38,205 nucleotides of DNA, from assembly GCA_024279685.1 (NCBI GenBank), contig JAJRRI010000081.1:1-38205 (forward strand). The letters run 5' to 3'. Under the pieces are notes generated by a model. The model was not told where the DNA came from. It saw only the letters and a list, made by a program, of their open reading frames with translations, and searched no databases. Position numbers and translations under genes: made by a program. The DNA is from Verrucomicrobiota bacterium. GTDB taxonomy: Bacteria; Verrucomicrobiota; Kiritimatiellia; Kiritimatiellales; Pontiellaceae. Positions 16,918 to 24,716 of this stretch are shown here, one piece after another; the stretch's first letter is position 1, and every line of letters begins with the position of its first letter.

Positions 16918-16969
16918 GTCTCCCTCATTGTCGTCGTTGTTCTACTTTTATAATTCGATGGGAGGATAA

Positions 16970-16988
16970 AAGCAGGATGCATGCCTTG
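16970..16988 (-). promoter_or_regulatory. Candidate sigma-54 (-24/-12) promoter for the secreted-protein/sensor genes
   Basis: On the minus strand the sequence reads AAGGCATGCATCCTGCTTT, with the invariant GG-N10-GC spacing and a near match to TGGCAYG-N4-TTGC (first T is A; TTGC is CTGC). It would start transcription about 40 bases before the ATG at 16917. The element is strikingly like the one on the opposite strand at 17068-17087, which raises confidence in both. Confidence 0.4.
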
Positions 16989-17067
16989 TTTGGAAAGAAT
17001 GGTTTTTGAGGGAATGGGGTGAGGAGATCTCAAGGGGTAAATTATAAAAATTAACGGAGGCCGTATC

Positions 17068-17087
17068 TGTGGCATGAATGATGCTTC
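17068..17087 (+). promoter_or_regulatory. Candidate sigma-54 (-24/-12) promoter for the three-gene uncharacterised cluster
   Basis: TGTGGCATGAATGATGCTTC has GG-N10-GC spacing and matches TGGCAYG-N4-TTGC except for A in place of the first T of TTGC. The predicted start is near 17096, about 30 bases before the ATG at 17126. The shared pattern with the opposite-strand element is GGCATG-x-AT-x-x-TGCTT. A sigma-54 promoter needs an enhancer-binding activator; none is encoded in this window. Confidence 0.45.
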
Positions 17088-17125
17088 AATGGTTGCATCT
17101 GAATTAAACCCAAACGGGACACGAC

Positions 17126-17872
17126 ATGAAAAACGAACAGAACTTTTTATATAGCAAAGACGCTAAAACGCTACAGGTTCCCTATGCTGAATATACCGAG
17201 CTCATGAAAAAGTCGGAAGAAGCTCAGCACCTCCTAAAGGTAAAAGGGACCGTACTCGCGGATCTCCAGCAGTTTATCGGAGGCGCCCCGGCTGCGGCAC
17301 TGCCTAAAGCCAACCCGGCTCCGAAATCCAAGCCAGCCCCTAAAGCCAAGCCGGTTCCGAAGACTCCACCGCCGCCAGCGGCTGAGACGGCTCCGGCTGA
17401 GGAATCTAAATCGGAAAAGGTTTCAATCGAATTTTCGACGGACACGCCTGAGACTCCCGCACCCTCGCGGGGTGAGATATCGGATATTCCACCGATCAAG
17501 AAGGATATTATCGGGCATTTCAACAAGCTTGATAAGTCGGGACGGTTGCTCAATATCTTTAAGCAATATTATACGTGCTTGAATGAGGCTTGTGGCGGAA
17601 CCGTTCGCGTGACGATGAAGGACGGTTTTTGCAGCCTCTGGAATTATGATGAATGGGAAGAATTTGCATTTATGGATATTTTCGAAAATCTTTTGCGGAT
17701 CACAATCGACCCACGGTACACAGATGCACTCAAAACACTCAGTCTTTGTGAAGTGCCTCGTCTAATTTCTAGCCGCCGGAACGTAGTTTCTGTGCAGGTT
17801 GACAATCTTAATAATGTAGTACTCGATGTTCTTGCCAAGGCATTTGCCGAGGTAGGCCTACAAGTCAAATAA
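17126..17872 (+). CDS. Uncharacterised protein with small N-terminal module, Pro/Lys/Ala linker and C-terminal domain
   Basis: This 248-residue protein has no signal peptide. Residues 1-55 form a short module (NFLYSKDAKTLQVPYAEYTELMKKSEEAQ ...), which resembles the whole 54-aa protein encoded two genes downstream. A basic, proline-rich linker follows (residues 58-90, repeated PKxKPxP units), then an acidic stretch. The C-terminal domain spans about 125-248 and is well folded in composition, with four Cys residues (YYTCLNEACGG, DGFCSLW, LSLCEVP). I do not recognise the C-terminal domain. The module has the beta-strand then helix pattern (VPYAEYTEL) reminiscent of Phd/YefM-type antitoxins, but that is a weak analogy. 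It is the first gene behind a putative sigma-54 promoter. Confidence 0.7.
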   Translation: MKNEQNFLYSKDAKTLQVPYAEYTELMKKSEEAQHLLKVKGTVLADLQQFIGGAPAAALPKANPAPKSKPAPKAKPVPKTPPPPAAETAPAEESKSEKVSIEFSTDTPETPAPSRGEISDIPPIKKDIIGHFNKLDKSGRLLNIFKQYYTCLNEACGGTVRVTMKDGFCSLWNYDEWEEFAFMDIFENLLRITIDPRYTDALKTLSLCEVPRLISSRRNVVSVQVDNLNNVVLDVLAKAFAEVGLQVK

Positions 17873-17885
17873 CGTGGAGGGGACC

Positions 17886-18944
17886 ATGAAAAACGAAGCT
17901 CAAAAAAATATATTGTTTCTGGGGATAGCCGGAGTTGTTTTCGTTGCACTGAATGCAGCGATTCTAATGGCCACAAAAAATGGCCATCTTGCACCGATTG
18001 AAAATCTAACGCTCTGGGGCGCATTCGTTGTCTTGAATGTCAGCTCGCTGCTCTGGGCCGTCAGCTTACTAGGCCTGCACCCGCTGGTCATCGCTTTTTC
18101 CTATGTGATGGGAGGTTTCGTTGCCTTTTTAGGGGTTCGATTACTCCCGGAAGCGAATGTCGCCGAGGTCACTACCGCTGGAGCCACCTATGGCGCATTT
18201 GGTGCGCTAGCGGTCGGGCACGCCATGACCAAAGTTCGATTGGTTTTCTTCAATAAGAAGCAGGTGCCTTTCATTTTTGTGATCGCCGCACTTTTGCTCG
18301 TAGATGGTTTTCTCAACAGTAGCGTATCGGGCGCAGGATTCGGTGTGATTGTACATGCACTGGTGCTTCCATTCGTGGTGGCAGGCATAGTGGTTGGCCT
18401 TATATGGGCGGGATTGGCCCGTATGGGTGTCGGGGAAGGTTTTGTTCCTGCGTCGATTGAATCTAAGATCGGAGTGTCGAAAGAAAAGCCGGTCGAGGAC
18501 GAGATGGAGCAGATTATGTTCAAAGTTCCTGAAGCCCATGAAGCAGCCGAAGAGCCGGCCGCGGAAGTGGTAGCACCCGAACTTGAGGTCGAACCCGTGG
18601 CACTGAAGGTTGTTGAAAATCCACCTCAGCCGGAACTCCGGGTCGAGGAACCCCTAGAGGACGAAACTAATTTCTTTCCGCTGGAAATCGATAAGGAGGA
18701 CGAGCTCATTCTTCCAGAAGAAGACCTATCTGCTGTAGCTGAACTATTTGAAGTAATGGAAAGCACCCCCGAACGTATTGAAGAATCCATTCCGGTGTTA
18801 GAAGAAAAGAGTGAGGTTTCCGTCGAAGAACCCCCCGTATCTGATGCGGAATCGACTCCGGAACCTGAAGAGAAAAAGGATAGTTCCTCAGATTGGCTCA
18901 GTAGCCACATGGATCTATTAAATAACATAAAAAAAGCAAGCTAA
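17886..18944 (+). CDS. Uncharacterised polytopic membrane protein with long acidic C-terminal tail
   Basis: The track starts at 17874 (GTG), but the ATG at 17886 follows a good ribosome binding site (GGAGGGG) and gives MKNEAQKN, so I use it. The first ~190 residues contain six or seven hydrophobic helices (for example ILFLGIAGVVFVALNAAILMA, WGAFVVLNVSSLLWAVSLLG, FIFVIAALLLVDGFL, VIVHALVLPFVVAGIVVGLIWAG). The remaining ~160 residues are a soluble tail very rich in Glu and Pro, ending in the amphipathic segment DWLSSHMDLLNNIKKAS. It starts 13 bases after the previous gene. The acidic tail could contact the basic linker of the upstream protein; this is inference. No family recognised. Confidence 0.7.
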   Translation: MKNEAQKNILFLGIAGVVFVALNAAILMATKNGHLAPIENLTLWGAFVVLNVSSLLWAVSLLGLHPLVIAFSYVMGGFVAFLGVRLLPEANVAEVTTAGATYGAFGALAVGHAMTKVRLVFFNKKQVPFIFVIAALLLVDGFLNSSVSGAGFGVIVHALVLPFVVAGIVVGLIWAGLARMGVGEGFVPASIESKIGVSKEKPVEDEMEQIMFKVPEAHEAAEEPAAEVVAPELEVEPVALKVVENPPQPELRVEEPLEDETNFFPLEIDKEDELILPEEDLSAVAELFEVMESTPERIEESIPVLEEKSEVSVEEPPVSDAESTPEPEEKKDSSSDWLSSHMDLLNNIKKAS

Positions 18945-18969
18945 ACTAAAAAAATAAAGGAAAATAGTT

Positions 18970-19134
18970 ATGAATAATGATAATGTACAGATATTCTATG
19001 ATGGAAATGGAAGTGCGGTTGCTGTTCAAATGCCGATCTCGGACTACGAGAAAATTATCAAAAGTGCAAAGGAAGCCATGGAAACTAAAGATGCGATTTC
19101 GAAAGCAGTCGCGGCCCTTCAAGGGGTGCTTTAA
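18970..19134 (+). CDS. 54-aa protein related to the N-terminal module of the first cluster gene
   Basis: This ORF is too short for the track. The ATG at 18970 follows AAAGGA by 8 bases, and the ORF ends with TAA at 19132-19134. The product (QIFYDGNGSAVAVQMPISDYEK, then a helix SAKEAMETKDAISKAVAALQG) aligns along its length with residues 4-53 of the 17126 protein: FLY/IFY, LQVPYAEYTELMKKSEEA / VQMPISDYEKIIKSAKEA, then LADLQQFIGG / VAALQGVL. It is 25 bases after the membrane protein and is followed by a terminator, so it closes the operon. It may be a free form of the module that competes or co-assembles with the longer protein. Confidence 0.7.
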   Translation: MNNDNVQIFYDGNGSAVAVQMPISDYEKIIKSAKEAMETKDAISKAVAALQGVL

Positions 19135-19155
19135 ACCTTGGGCCATCCACGAGGT

Positions 19156-19184
19156 TCCACTGTCGGAATCATTCCGGCAGTGGA
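19156..19184 (+). repeat. Strong hairpin after the 54-aa gene
   Basis: TCCACTGTCGGAA and TTCCGGCAGTGGA form a 13-pair stem with one G-U pair and a 3-base loop. No U run follows directly, so it may protect the 3' end or pause transcription ahead of the intrinsic terminator just downstream. Confidence 0.6.
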
Positions 19185-19211
19185 GACCCTCTCTTCCCAA
19201 CCCATTTAAGC

Positions 19212-19243
19212 GCCTGTATCTTTAGATGCGGGCATTTTTTTTT
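19212..19243 (+). terminator. Intrinsic terminator of the three-gene cluster
   Basis: GCCTGTATC-TTTA-GATGCGGGC forms a 9-pair stem (two G-U pairs) and is followed by A and then nine T. This is a standard Rho-independent terminator. It separates the cluster from the DUF1549/1553 operon. Confidence 0.8.
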
Positions 19244-19380
19244 CACTAGAGAGAGAATTCCTATCCTGATTACACCACATGAGTATGCAATATATGGAGA
19301 TTGAAAATGTTTTTCTCCAGACGTACAATTCCGCCTGATGCGGGGTTATCGTAGTTGGAAATACATGAGCGGATGGGCGG

Positions 19381-20973
19381 ATGATAAAAAGGAGAGGGTT
19401 TAAGTCAGGATTTATGGGGGTTGTTGGCCTCCTGCTGGCAGCGGATATTTCCGCGGGTCAAGGCCCCGCCAGCGTAAAAATTGACCGGCTCGTATTCGCC
19501 AAACTCGATGAGCTGGGCATACCGCCCTCCAAGCCATGTTCCGATGAAGTTTTTCTGCGACGGGTCTATCTCGATATGATCGGCACACTGCCGACTCGGA
19601 AGGAGGTCCGAAATTTTCTTTCAAGCCGGAGCACCAACAAACGTGCCAAGCTGATTGACGAGCTTTTCGAGCGAGGCGAGTTCGCCGATTATTGGGCGAT
19701 GAAGTGGTGCGATCTCCTGCGAGTCAAAGCCGAATTTCCCAGCAACCTCTGGCCCAATGCTGTGCAAGCCTATCATCGTTGGGTGCGCACCGCGCTCTAT
19801 ACCAATATGCCGTACGACCAATTTTCCCGCACCCTGCTCACCGCCAGCGGTAGCAATTTCCGCGAGGCTCCGGTCAATTTCTATCGTGCCGTTCCCCAGC
19901 GCGAGGGCACTGAGATCGCCCAGATCGTGGCGCTCACCTTCATGGGCATGCGCACCGACGGATGGGAGCGAGACTCGCTACTGGGCATGGCCGCCTTTTT
20001 CGGCAATGTGGGGTACAAAAAAACCGCCGAGTGGAAGGAAGAGATCGTATTTTTCGCCCCCACCAAGCAGTTTCTTGACCCCGGAACGCAGCAACCGATC
20101 GTGCCGCGACTGTTCGGCGGATCCGAGGTCGTAATTCCTGATGGGTACGACCCGCGCGAGATCTTTACCGATTGGCTCGTCGATAGCCCTCTGTTCGCTC
20201 AGAGCATGGTCAACCGCATTTGGTATTGGCTGATGGGCCGCGGCATCGTGCATGAACCCGACGATTTTCGCCCCGGAAACCCGCCACAGAATCAAGCTTT
20301 GCTTGATCTCCTTGCCAAGGAACTCGTCGTAAGTGGTTACGATTTACGGCATATTTATCGCATCATTCTCAATTCAAAGACCTATCAACTTTCTTCTATC
20401 CATAAGGAGAGAAATCGCTTGGACGAGGCCAACTTCTCGCGCTATATCGTGCGGCGGCTCGATGCTGAAGTTCTGATCGATGCCATCTGTCAAATTACGG
20501 ACACCACCGAATCCTATTCCAGTTCCATCCCCGAACCGTTTACCTGGATTCCGAAAAATCAGCGCTCCATCACGCTCGCCGATGGGAGTATTACCAGCCC
20601 GTTTCTCGACCTATTTGGTCGTCCACCGCGCGACTCCGGTTATGCGTCCGAGCGGAATAACACTCCATCGTCCGCTCAAAAGCTGCACTTGCTCAACTCC
20701 ACCCACATCCAGAAAAAGATCCGAAAGAATCGGCAACTCGTGGGCTTCCAGCGCAAAAAAACAAAAAAGGGCGCCGAGGTAAAGTGGGTCTGGGTTTCCC
20801 CGGAAGAATCGATTGAAAGAGTCTATCTCTCCATCCTATCGCGCTATCCCACAGAGGAAGAGATCGCCGCAATTTTAGCCTACAGTCAAAAGAGCGGGTT
20901 GAACCGGTGGGAGGTCTCGATGGATATGGTTTGGGCCTTGTTGAATACGAAGGAATTTATTTATAAGCATTAG
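19381..20973 (+). CDS. DUF1549/DUF1553 secreted protein
   Basis: This 530-residue protein has a signal peptide (MIKRRGFKSGFMGVVGLLLAADISAG). DUF1549 covers about residues 30-215, with the family phrase DEVFLRRVYLDMIGTLPT and YWAMKWCDLLRVK. DUF1553 covers about 255-525, with DWLVDSPLFAQSMVNRIWYWLMGRGIV, the Arg-rich RRLDAEVLIDAIC and a late region ending MDMVWALLNTKEFIYKH. These domain pairs are abundant in Planctomycetes and Verrucomicrobia, and are nearly always next to a DUF1501 gene, as here. Their biochemical role is not established. Unlike many relatives it lacks an N-terminal cytochrome c-like domain. The start is supported by the signal peptide; the ribosome binding site is weak. Confidence 0.9.
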   Translation: MIKRRGFKSGFMGVVGLLLAADISAGQGPASVKIDRLVFAKLDELGIPPSKPCSDEVFLRRVYLDMIGTLPTRKEVRNFLSSRSTNKRAKLIDELFERGEFADYWAMKWCDLLRVKAEFPSNLWPNAVQAYHRWVRTALYTNMPYDQFSRTLLTASGSNFREAPVNFYRAVPQREGTEIAQIVALTFMGMRTDGWERDSLLGMAAFFGNVGYKKTAEWKEEIVFFAPTKQFLDPGTQQPIVPRLFGGSEVVIPDGYDPREIFTDWLVDSPLFAQSMVNRIWYWLMGRGIVHEPDDFRPGNPPQNQALLDLLAKELVVSGYDLRHIYRIILNSKTYQLSSIHKERNRLDEANFSRYIVRRLDAEVLIDAICQITDTTESYSSSIPEPFTWIPKNQRSITLADGSITSPFLDLFGRPPRDSGYASERNNTPSSAQKLHLLNSTHIQKKIRKNRQLVGFQRKKTKKGAEVKWVWVSPEESIERVYLSILSRYPTEEEIAAILAYSQKSGLNRWEVSMDMVWALLNTKEFIYKH

Positions 20974-21020
20974 GAAATAAAGGCCTTGGGCATTAGGCTA
21001 TGGGCTTTAGGAGGCGGGCT

Positions 21021-21848
21021 ATGAAGTTGAATGGACAGGTTGAACTTTCGCGGCGGAATATGTTGCTGGCCGCTGGGGCTAGTGGGCTGGCGCTGGGTGC
21101 GCCGTTGCAAGCGTCTGCCGTGCGACCGGCCAAAGCCAAATCCGTTATCCAAATTTGGATGTGGGGGGGGCCTGCACAGCTCGATACCTTCGATCCGAAG
21201 CCGCACGCTGGGGCCGACTATTGCGGCCCGTACACGCGACCGATTTCCACCAATGTGGACGGGATTCAAATTTGCCAAAAACTACCATTGCTCGCGAAGC
21301 AGGCTGATAAATATTCCATCATTCGGAGCATGACCCATGGCGTGAACGGACATGAAACGGCGTCGTACATGACTCAGTCTGGCCGACCGGCCGGAACCGG
21401 TGATGTCTTCCCTTGCGCGGGCGCGGTTGTCTCGCGCTTTAAGGGATATGACGCGGGATATAAAGGATTACTTCCCCCGTATATTGTACTCACGAAACCG
21501 CAGGGTCGCTTCTCCGAATCCGGATTTATGGGACTGCGCTACAAACCCTTCGCCACCGGCGGGAAGCCGAGCGCTCCGGTCTTTACTGTGGAAGGTATTG
21601 TTCAACAAGGGATCTCGGAAGTTCGCCAGCGCGATCGCCGGAAGCTGCTTAGCGAATTGGAAACGTTGGGCCGTAGAATGAAGGGAAACCTAGCCTTTGG
21701 GAAGATGGATGAGTGCGAAGAGCAGGCCTATGAACTCATCCTGGGTGATGCCGGAAAGGTATTCGATATCAAAGGGGAGGATGCCAAGCTGCGGGAGCGT
21801 TATGGCCGTAGCGACTTTGGTGCATCCTGTTTAGTGGCCCGTCGGTGA
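21021..21848 (+). CDS. DUF1501 protein, N-terminal part, ended by an in-frame TGA
   Basis: The start at 21021 (MKLNGQVELSRRNMLLAAG) gives a twin-arginine signal (SRRNML, then a Gly/Ala-rich hydrophobic stretch). The track start at 21000 only adds an upstream extension. The DUF1501 hallmarks are IQIWMWGGPAQLDTFDPKP, TRPISTNVDGIQICQKLP and TMTHGVNGHETA-like SMTHGVNGHETASYMTQSGRP. DUF1501 proteins are distant members of the alkaline phosphatase/sulfatase fold and are exported by the Tat route. The ORF stops at TGA 21846-21848 in the phrase LVARR-stop-VERGVPYVTINYQGWDTH, where relatives read straight through. The rest of the protein follows in the same frame, so this is a nonsense change or sequencing error. 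Confidence 0.88.
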   Translation: MKLNGQVELSRRNMLLAAGASGLALGAPLQASAVRPAKAKSVIQIWMWGGPAQLDTFDPKPHAGADYCGPYTRPISTNVDGIQICQKLPLLAKQADKYSIIRSMTHGVNGHETASYMTQSGRPAGTGDVFPCAGAVVSRFKGYDAGYKGLLPPYIVLTKPQGRFSESGFMGLRYKPFATGGKPSAPVFTVEGIVQQGISEVRQRDRRKLLSELETLGRRMKGNLAFGKMDECEEQAYELILGDAGKVFDIKGEDAKLRERYGRSDFGASCLVARR

Positions 21849-22340
21849 GTGGAGCGCGGCGTGCCATACGTCACCATCAACTACCAGGGCTGGGATACGC
21901 ACAAAAAGCATTTCGACCTGATGAACGGAAAGCTTAACGAGCTAGATCGTGGCCTCTCCACGTTGCTCGAAGACCTAGCCCAACGCGGGTTACTCGATAG
22001 CACCGTGGTCTGGGTGGGGGGCGAGTTTGGACGTAGTCCGAAAATCCAGTGGGATGCTCCCTGGAACGGGGGTCGTAGCCATCACGGCGCGTGTTTTTCC
22101 CATCTGATTGCGGGCGGGGGTTTTTCTGGCGGGCATGTGATTGGTTCCTCCGATGCAAAAGGGGAGGAGGTGGCTGATCGGCCCGTCTATCCGTGGGATT
22201 TACTGGGCAGCATGTACGAGCAGCTCGGCATCGATACGACCGCGCGCCTGCCGCACCCGCAGGGGTTGGATATGCGCGTGAGTCCGACTGAGGCGGATGG
22301 GGTTACGATCGGCGGCCGCCTCCGGGAAATTATGTCGTGA
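21849..22340 (+). CDS. DUF1501 protein, C-terminal part after the in-frame TGA
   Basis: This 163-codon segment is in the same frame as the preceding ORF and directly after its TGA. It carries the conserved C-terminal half of DUF1501: YQGWDTHKKHFDLMN, STVVWVGGEFGRSPKI and GGRSHHGACFSHLIAGGGFSGGHVIGSSDAKGEEV. These include His, Glu and Asp residues that form the metal-site-like pocket of the alkaline phosphatase fold. It has no signal peptide and the GTG at 21849 has no convincing ribosome binding site, so it is unlikely to be an independent gene. Its stop overlaps the next start (GTGA). Confidence 0.85.
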   Translation: MERGVPYVTINYQGWDTHKKHFDLMNGKLNELDRGLSTLLEDLAQRGLLDSTVVWVGGEFGRSPKIQWDAPWNGGRSHHGACFSHLIAGGGFSGGHVIGSSDAKGEEVADRPVYPWDLLGSMYEQLGIDTTARLPHPQGLDMRVSPTEADGVTIGGRLREIMS

Positions 22341-24643
22341 ACGCTGCATTGAAACTTTTCGCCAGTCTACTTATTGTGGGAACAGCTTGGGCCGAACCGT
22401 CGCAGATTGGCTATGCTTTTCCGGCGGGCGGAAGGCAGGGAACGACTTTTCGCATAATGATCGGTGGCCAGCATCTTCAAGGCGCGACTCAGGTCTTTAT
22501 GAGCGGCGAAGGCGTCACCGCCGAGATCGTTCAATTTAGCCGTAAATACGAGCTAAAGCGCCTCCGCAATATCTGGAACAGCCGAAGGAATACCTTGGCC
22601 GCGATGAAGGAAAAGGATGGTAAGGCACTGGAAAAACTTAAACAGAAGCTCGAACGATTCGAGCGGCAACTCTCCGTGGCCGAGCTTCCTTCAGGAGTGG
22701 ATATTGATCAGTGGGCTTCCGTACGGAAAGCTTATAACGTGGGCGGCAAGGAGCAGTTTAATCCGCAAATTGCGGATCGCCTACGGGTCGATGTTTCGAT
22801 CGCTAAGAATGCTCCGCCCGGCCCGCGTGAGCTGCGTATCTACACTCCATCCGGCCTCTCGAACCCCATCTATTTTCAGGTCGGAACGCTGGCTGAAGTG
22901 CGCGAGGTTGAGCCGAACGACGATCATATGACCCCGAATCTCCAAGAGGTACGCCTACCGACGGTCATCAATGGTCAGATCCGCCCAGGGGATATCGACC
23001 ACTTTCATTTCAAAGCGAAGGCGGGGCAATCCATCGTGGTGGATGTTGGCGCGCGGAAGATCATTCCTTACCTTGCGGATGCGGTGCCCGGCTGGTTTCA
23101 AGCGGTTGTGGCGCTCTACGACGAGGAGGGCAACGAGGTCGCCTATCAGGACGACTATAAGTTTAATCCCGACCCCGTGCTCTTTTTTGAAGTGCCCAAA
23201 TCCGAGATGTACACGCTCTCCATCAAGGATTCCATTTACCGGGGTCGCGAGGACTTTATCTACCGCATTGCGATCGGCGAGCTCCCCTTCATTACCCATA
23301 TTTTTCCGCTCGGCGCGCAGCAAGGGCGTGCGGTGGACATTGCACTCGGCGGAAAAAACCTGCCGCGCACCCGCCTGAAAGGAAAGCTACCGGACGAGGG
23401 GATTGAAGTGCGCCATATCTCGGTTAAAAAATCAGGCTACCGTTCGAACGCCATGCCCTTTGCCATCGGCGATCTGCCGGAAACGTTCGAGGTCGAACCG
23501 AACGCTTCGCCGACCGAGGCACAGTCGGTCGAACTACCGCGGGTCATCAATGGTCGCATCCAGCAGATCGGCGATATCGATGTCTTCAGTTTTGAAGGAA
23601 AGAAGGGCGAGACGATATCGATTGAGGTGACCGCGCGACGGCTCAACTCGCCGCTCGATTCGTCTATTACCCTCACCGGGCCGGGGCTGGAAAAGCCGAT
23701 CCGCAACGACGATCGGGTGGAATCCGGCTCCGGACATCTCTTTCTTGGTTCTGGGCTGGTGACGCATCACGCCGACTCGTACTTACTGCATCAACTGCCC
23801 TCCACCGGCACTTATTACGTGCAGATTGGTGACACCCAGGCGAAAGGGGGAGACGATTATGCCTACCGCCTGAGTATCGGGGCGGCGCGTCCCGACTTTA
23901 AATTGAACATAGAACCTTCCGGAGTGCAGATCGCGCCCGGCGGAACGGCCGCCTTTAGTGTACGAGCGCTTCGGCTGGACGGATTTGAGGGTAAAATTTA
24001 TCTCGATATGAAAGCCCTCCCTGCAGGGTTTGAAATGAGTGAGGCGGCCATCCCGATGGGCTCCGACATGACGCGCTTCACCCTCACCGCACCGCGACAA
24101 ATTTCTAAGAAATCCTTTAATCCGCAGGTTACTGGAATGGCCCTCATTGGCGACGATTATGTGGAGCATCCGGCCCTGCCGGTGGATGATCAGATGCAAG
24201 CGTTTCTTTATCGCCACCTCGTTCCCGCACAGGAGTTGGTGCTTGCTCCGGTTGCGAAGCCCCCGGCGCTTTCATTTTCGGTGGAGCACTCGAGTTCCGA
24301 GCGGATCGAGTTGCCGCTTGGCAAAGAAACAATACTCTTTGTGACGGGGCACTTCCAACCGGGAATCAAGGGAGCACGGTTGGTACTCGACGATCCTCCT
24401 GAAGGAATTACGGTTGTGAAAAGTTGGATCGGTAGGAAGCAGGCCCAGGGAAAGACGGCGGATGGAAAACCGAAGTTTGTGAAGGGCGCGGCGCATGGGC
24501 AGATTAGGCTAAAGGTGGAAGAACCATTGGCGGTTGGTTTTAAGACCGACCTTGTGGTGGTGGCCGTGGTGAAAAATGGACGGAAAGAAACTCGTTATAC
24601 GGCTCCGGCGATTCCCATCGAGATCGTTAAGCCGGCATGGTAA
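22337..24643 (+). CDS. Secreted protein with two pre-peptidase C-terminal (PPC) domains
   Basis: This 768-residue protein uses a GTG start overlapping the DUF1501 stop by four bases (GTGA). A signal peptide is present (MNAALKLFASLLIVGTAWAEP). PPC-type beta-sandwich domains are seen twice, marked by EVEPNDD ... VINGQIRPGDIDHFHFKAKAGQSIVVDV (about residues 195-325) and by EVEPNASPTEA ... VINGRIQQIGDIDVFSFEGKKGETISIEV (about 385-510). A helical, Lys/Glu-rich hairpin (residues 75-125) sits near the N-terminus, and Ig-like beta regions follow. Proteins of this build accompany DUF1549/1553 and DUF1501 genes in PVC bacteria. They probably bind the cell surface or carbohydrate; no catalytic domain is visible. 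Confidence 0.85.
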   Translation: MNAALKLFASLLIVGTAWAEPSQIGYAFPAGGRQGTTFRIMIGGQHLQGATQVFMSGEGVTAEIVQFSRKYELKRLRNIWNSRRNTLAAMKEKDGKALEKLKQKLERFERQLSVAELPSGVDIDQWASVRKAYNVGGKEQFNPQIADRLRVDVSIAKNAPPGPRELRIYTPSGLSNPIYFQVGTLAEVREVEPNDDHMTPNLQEVRLPTVINGQIRPGDIDHFHFKAKAGQSIVVDVGARKIIPYLADAVPGWFQAVVALYDEEGNEVAYQDDYKFNPDPVLFFEVPKSEMYTLSIKDSIYRGREDFIYRIAIGELPFITHIFPLGAQQGRAVDIALGGKNLPRTRLKGKLPDEGIEVRHISVKKSGYRSNAMPFAIGDLPETFEVEPNASPTEAQSVELPRVINGRIQQIGDIDVFSFEGKKGETISIEVTARRLNSPLDSSITLTGPGLEKPIRNDDRVESGSGHLFLGSGLVTHHADSYLLHQLPSTGTYYVQIGDTQAKGGDDYAYRLSIGAARPDFKLNIEPSGVQIAPGGTAAFSVRALRLDGFEGKIYLDMKALPAGFEMSEAAIPMGSDMTRFTLTAPRQISKKSFNPQVTGMALIGDDYVEHPALPVDDQMQAFLYRHLVPAQELVLAPVAKPPALSFSVEHSSSERIELPLGKETILFVTGHFQPGIKGARLVLDDPPEGITVVKSWIGRKQAQGKTADGKPKFVKGAAHGQIRLKVEEPLAVGFKTDLVVVAVVKNGRKETRYTAPAIPIEIVKPAW

Positions 24644-24716
24644 ATTGGATTTCTCTTTTTTTCGGGATGTTTGACCGCTAGACTATTCATCAATTTTTTG
24701 GAAGAGAGGTTCGAGT

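Noticed and set aside
17024-17031. GAGATCTC palindrome between the two sigma-54 elements as an activator site
   Set aside because: An 8-bp palindrome is too short to call without other copies; noted only as a place to look.
21846-21848. TGA as selenocysteine codon in DUF1501
   Set aside because: DUF1501 proteins are not known selenoproteins, and I see no convincing downstream hairpin of the bacterial SECIS type. TGA ends other genes here, so reassignment is also unlikely.
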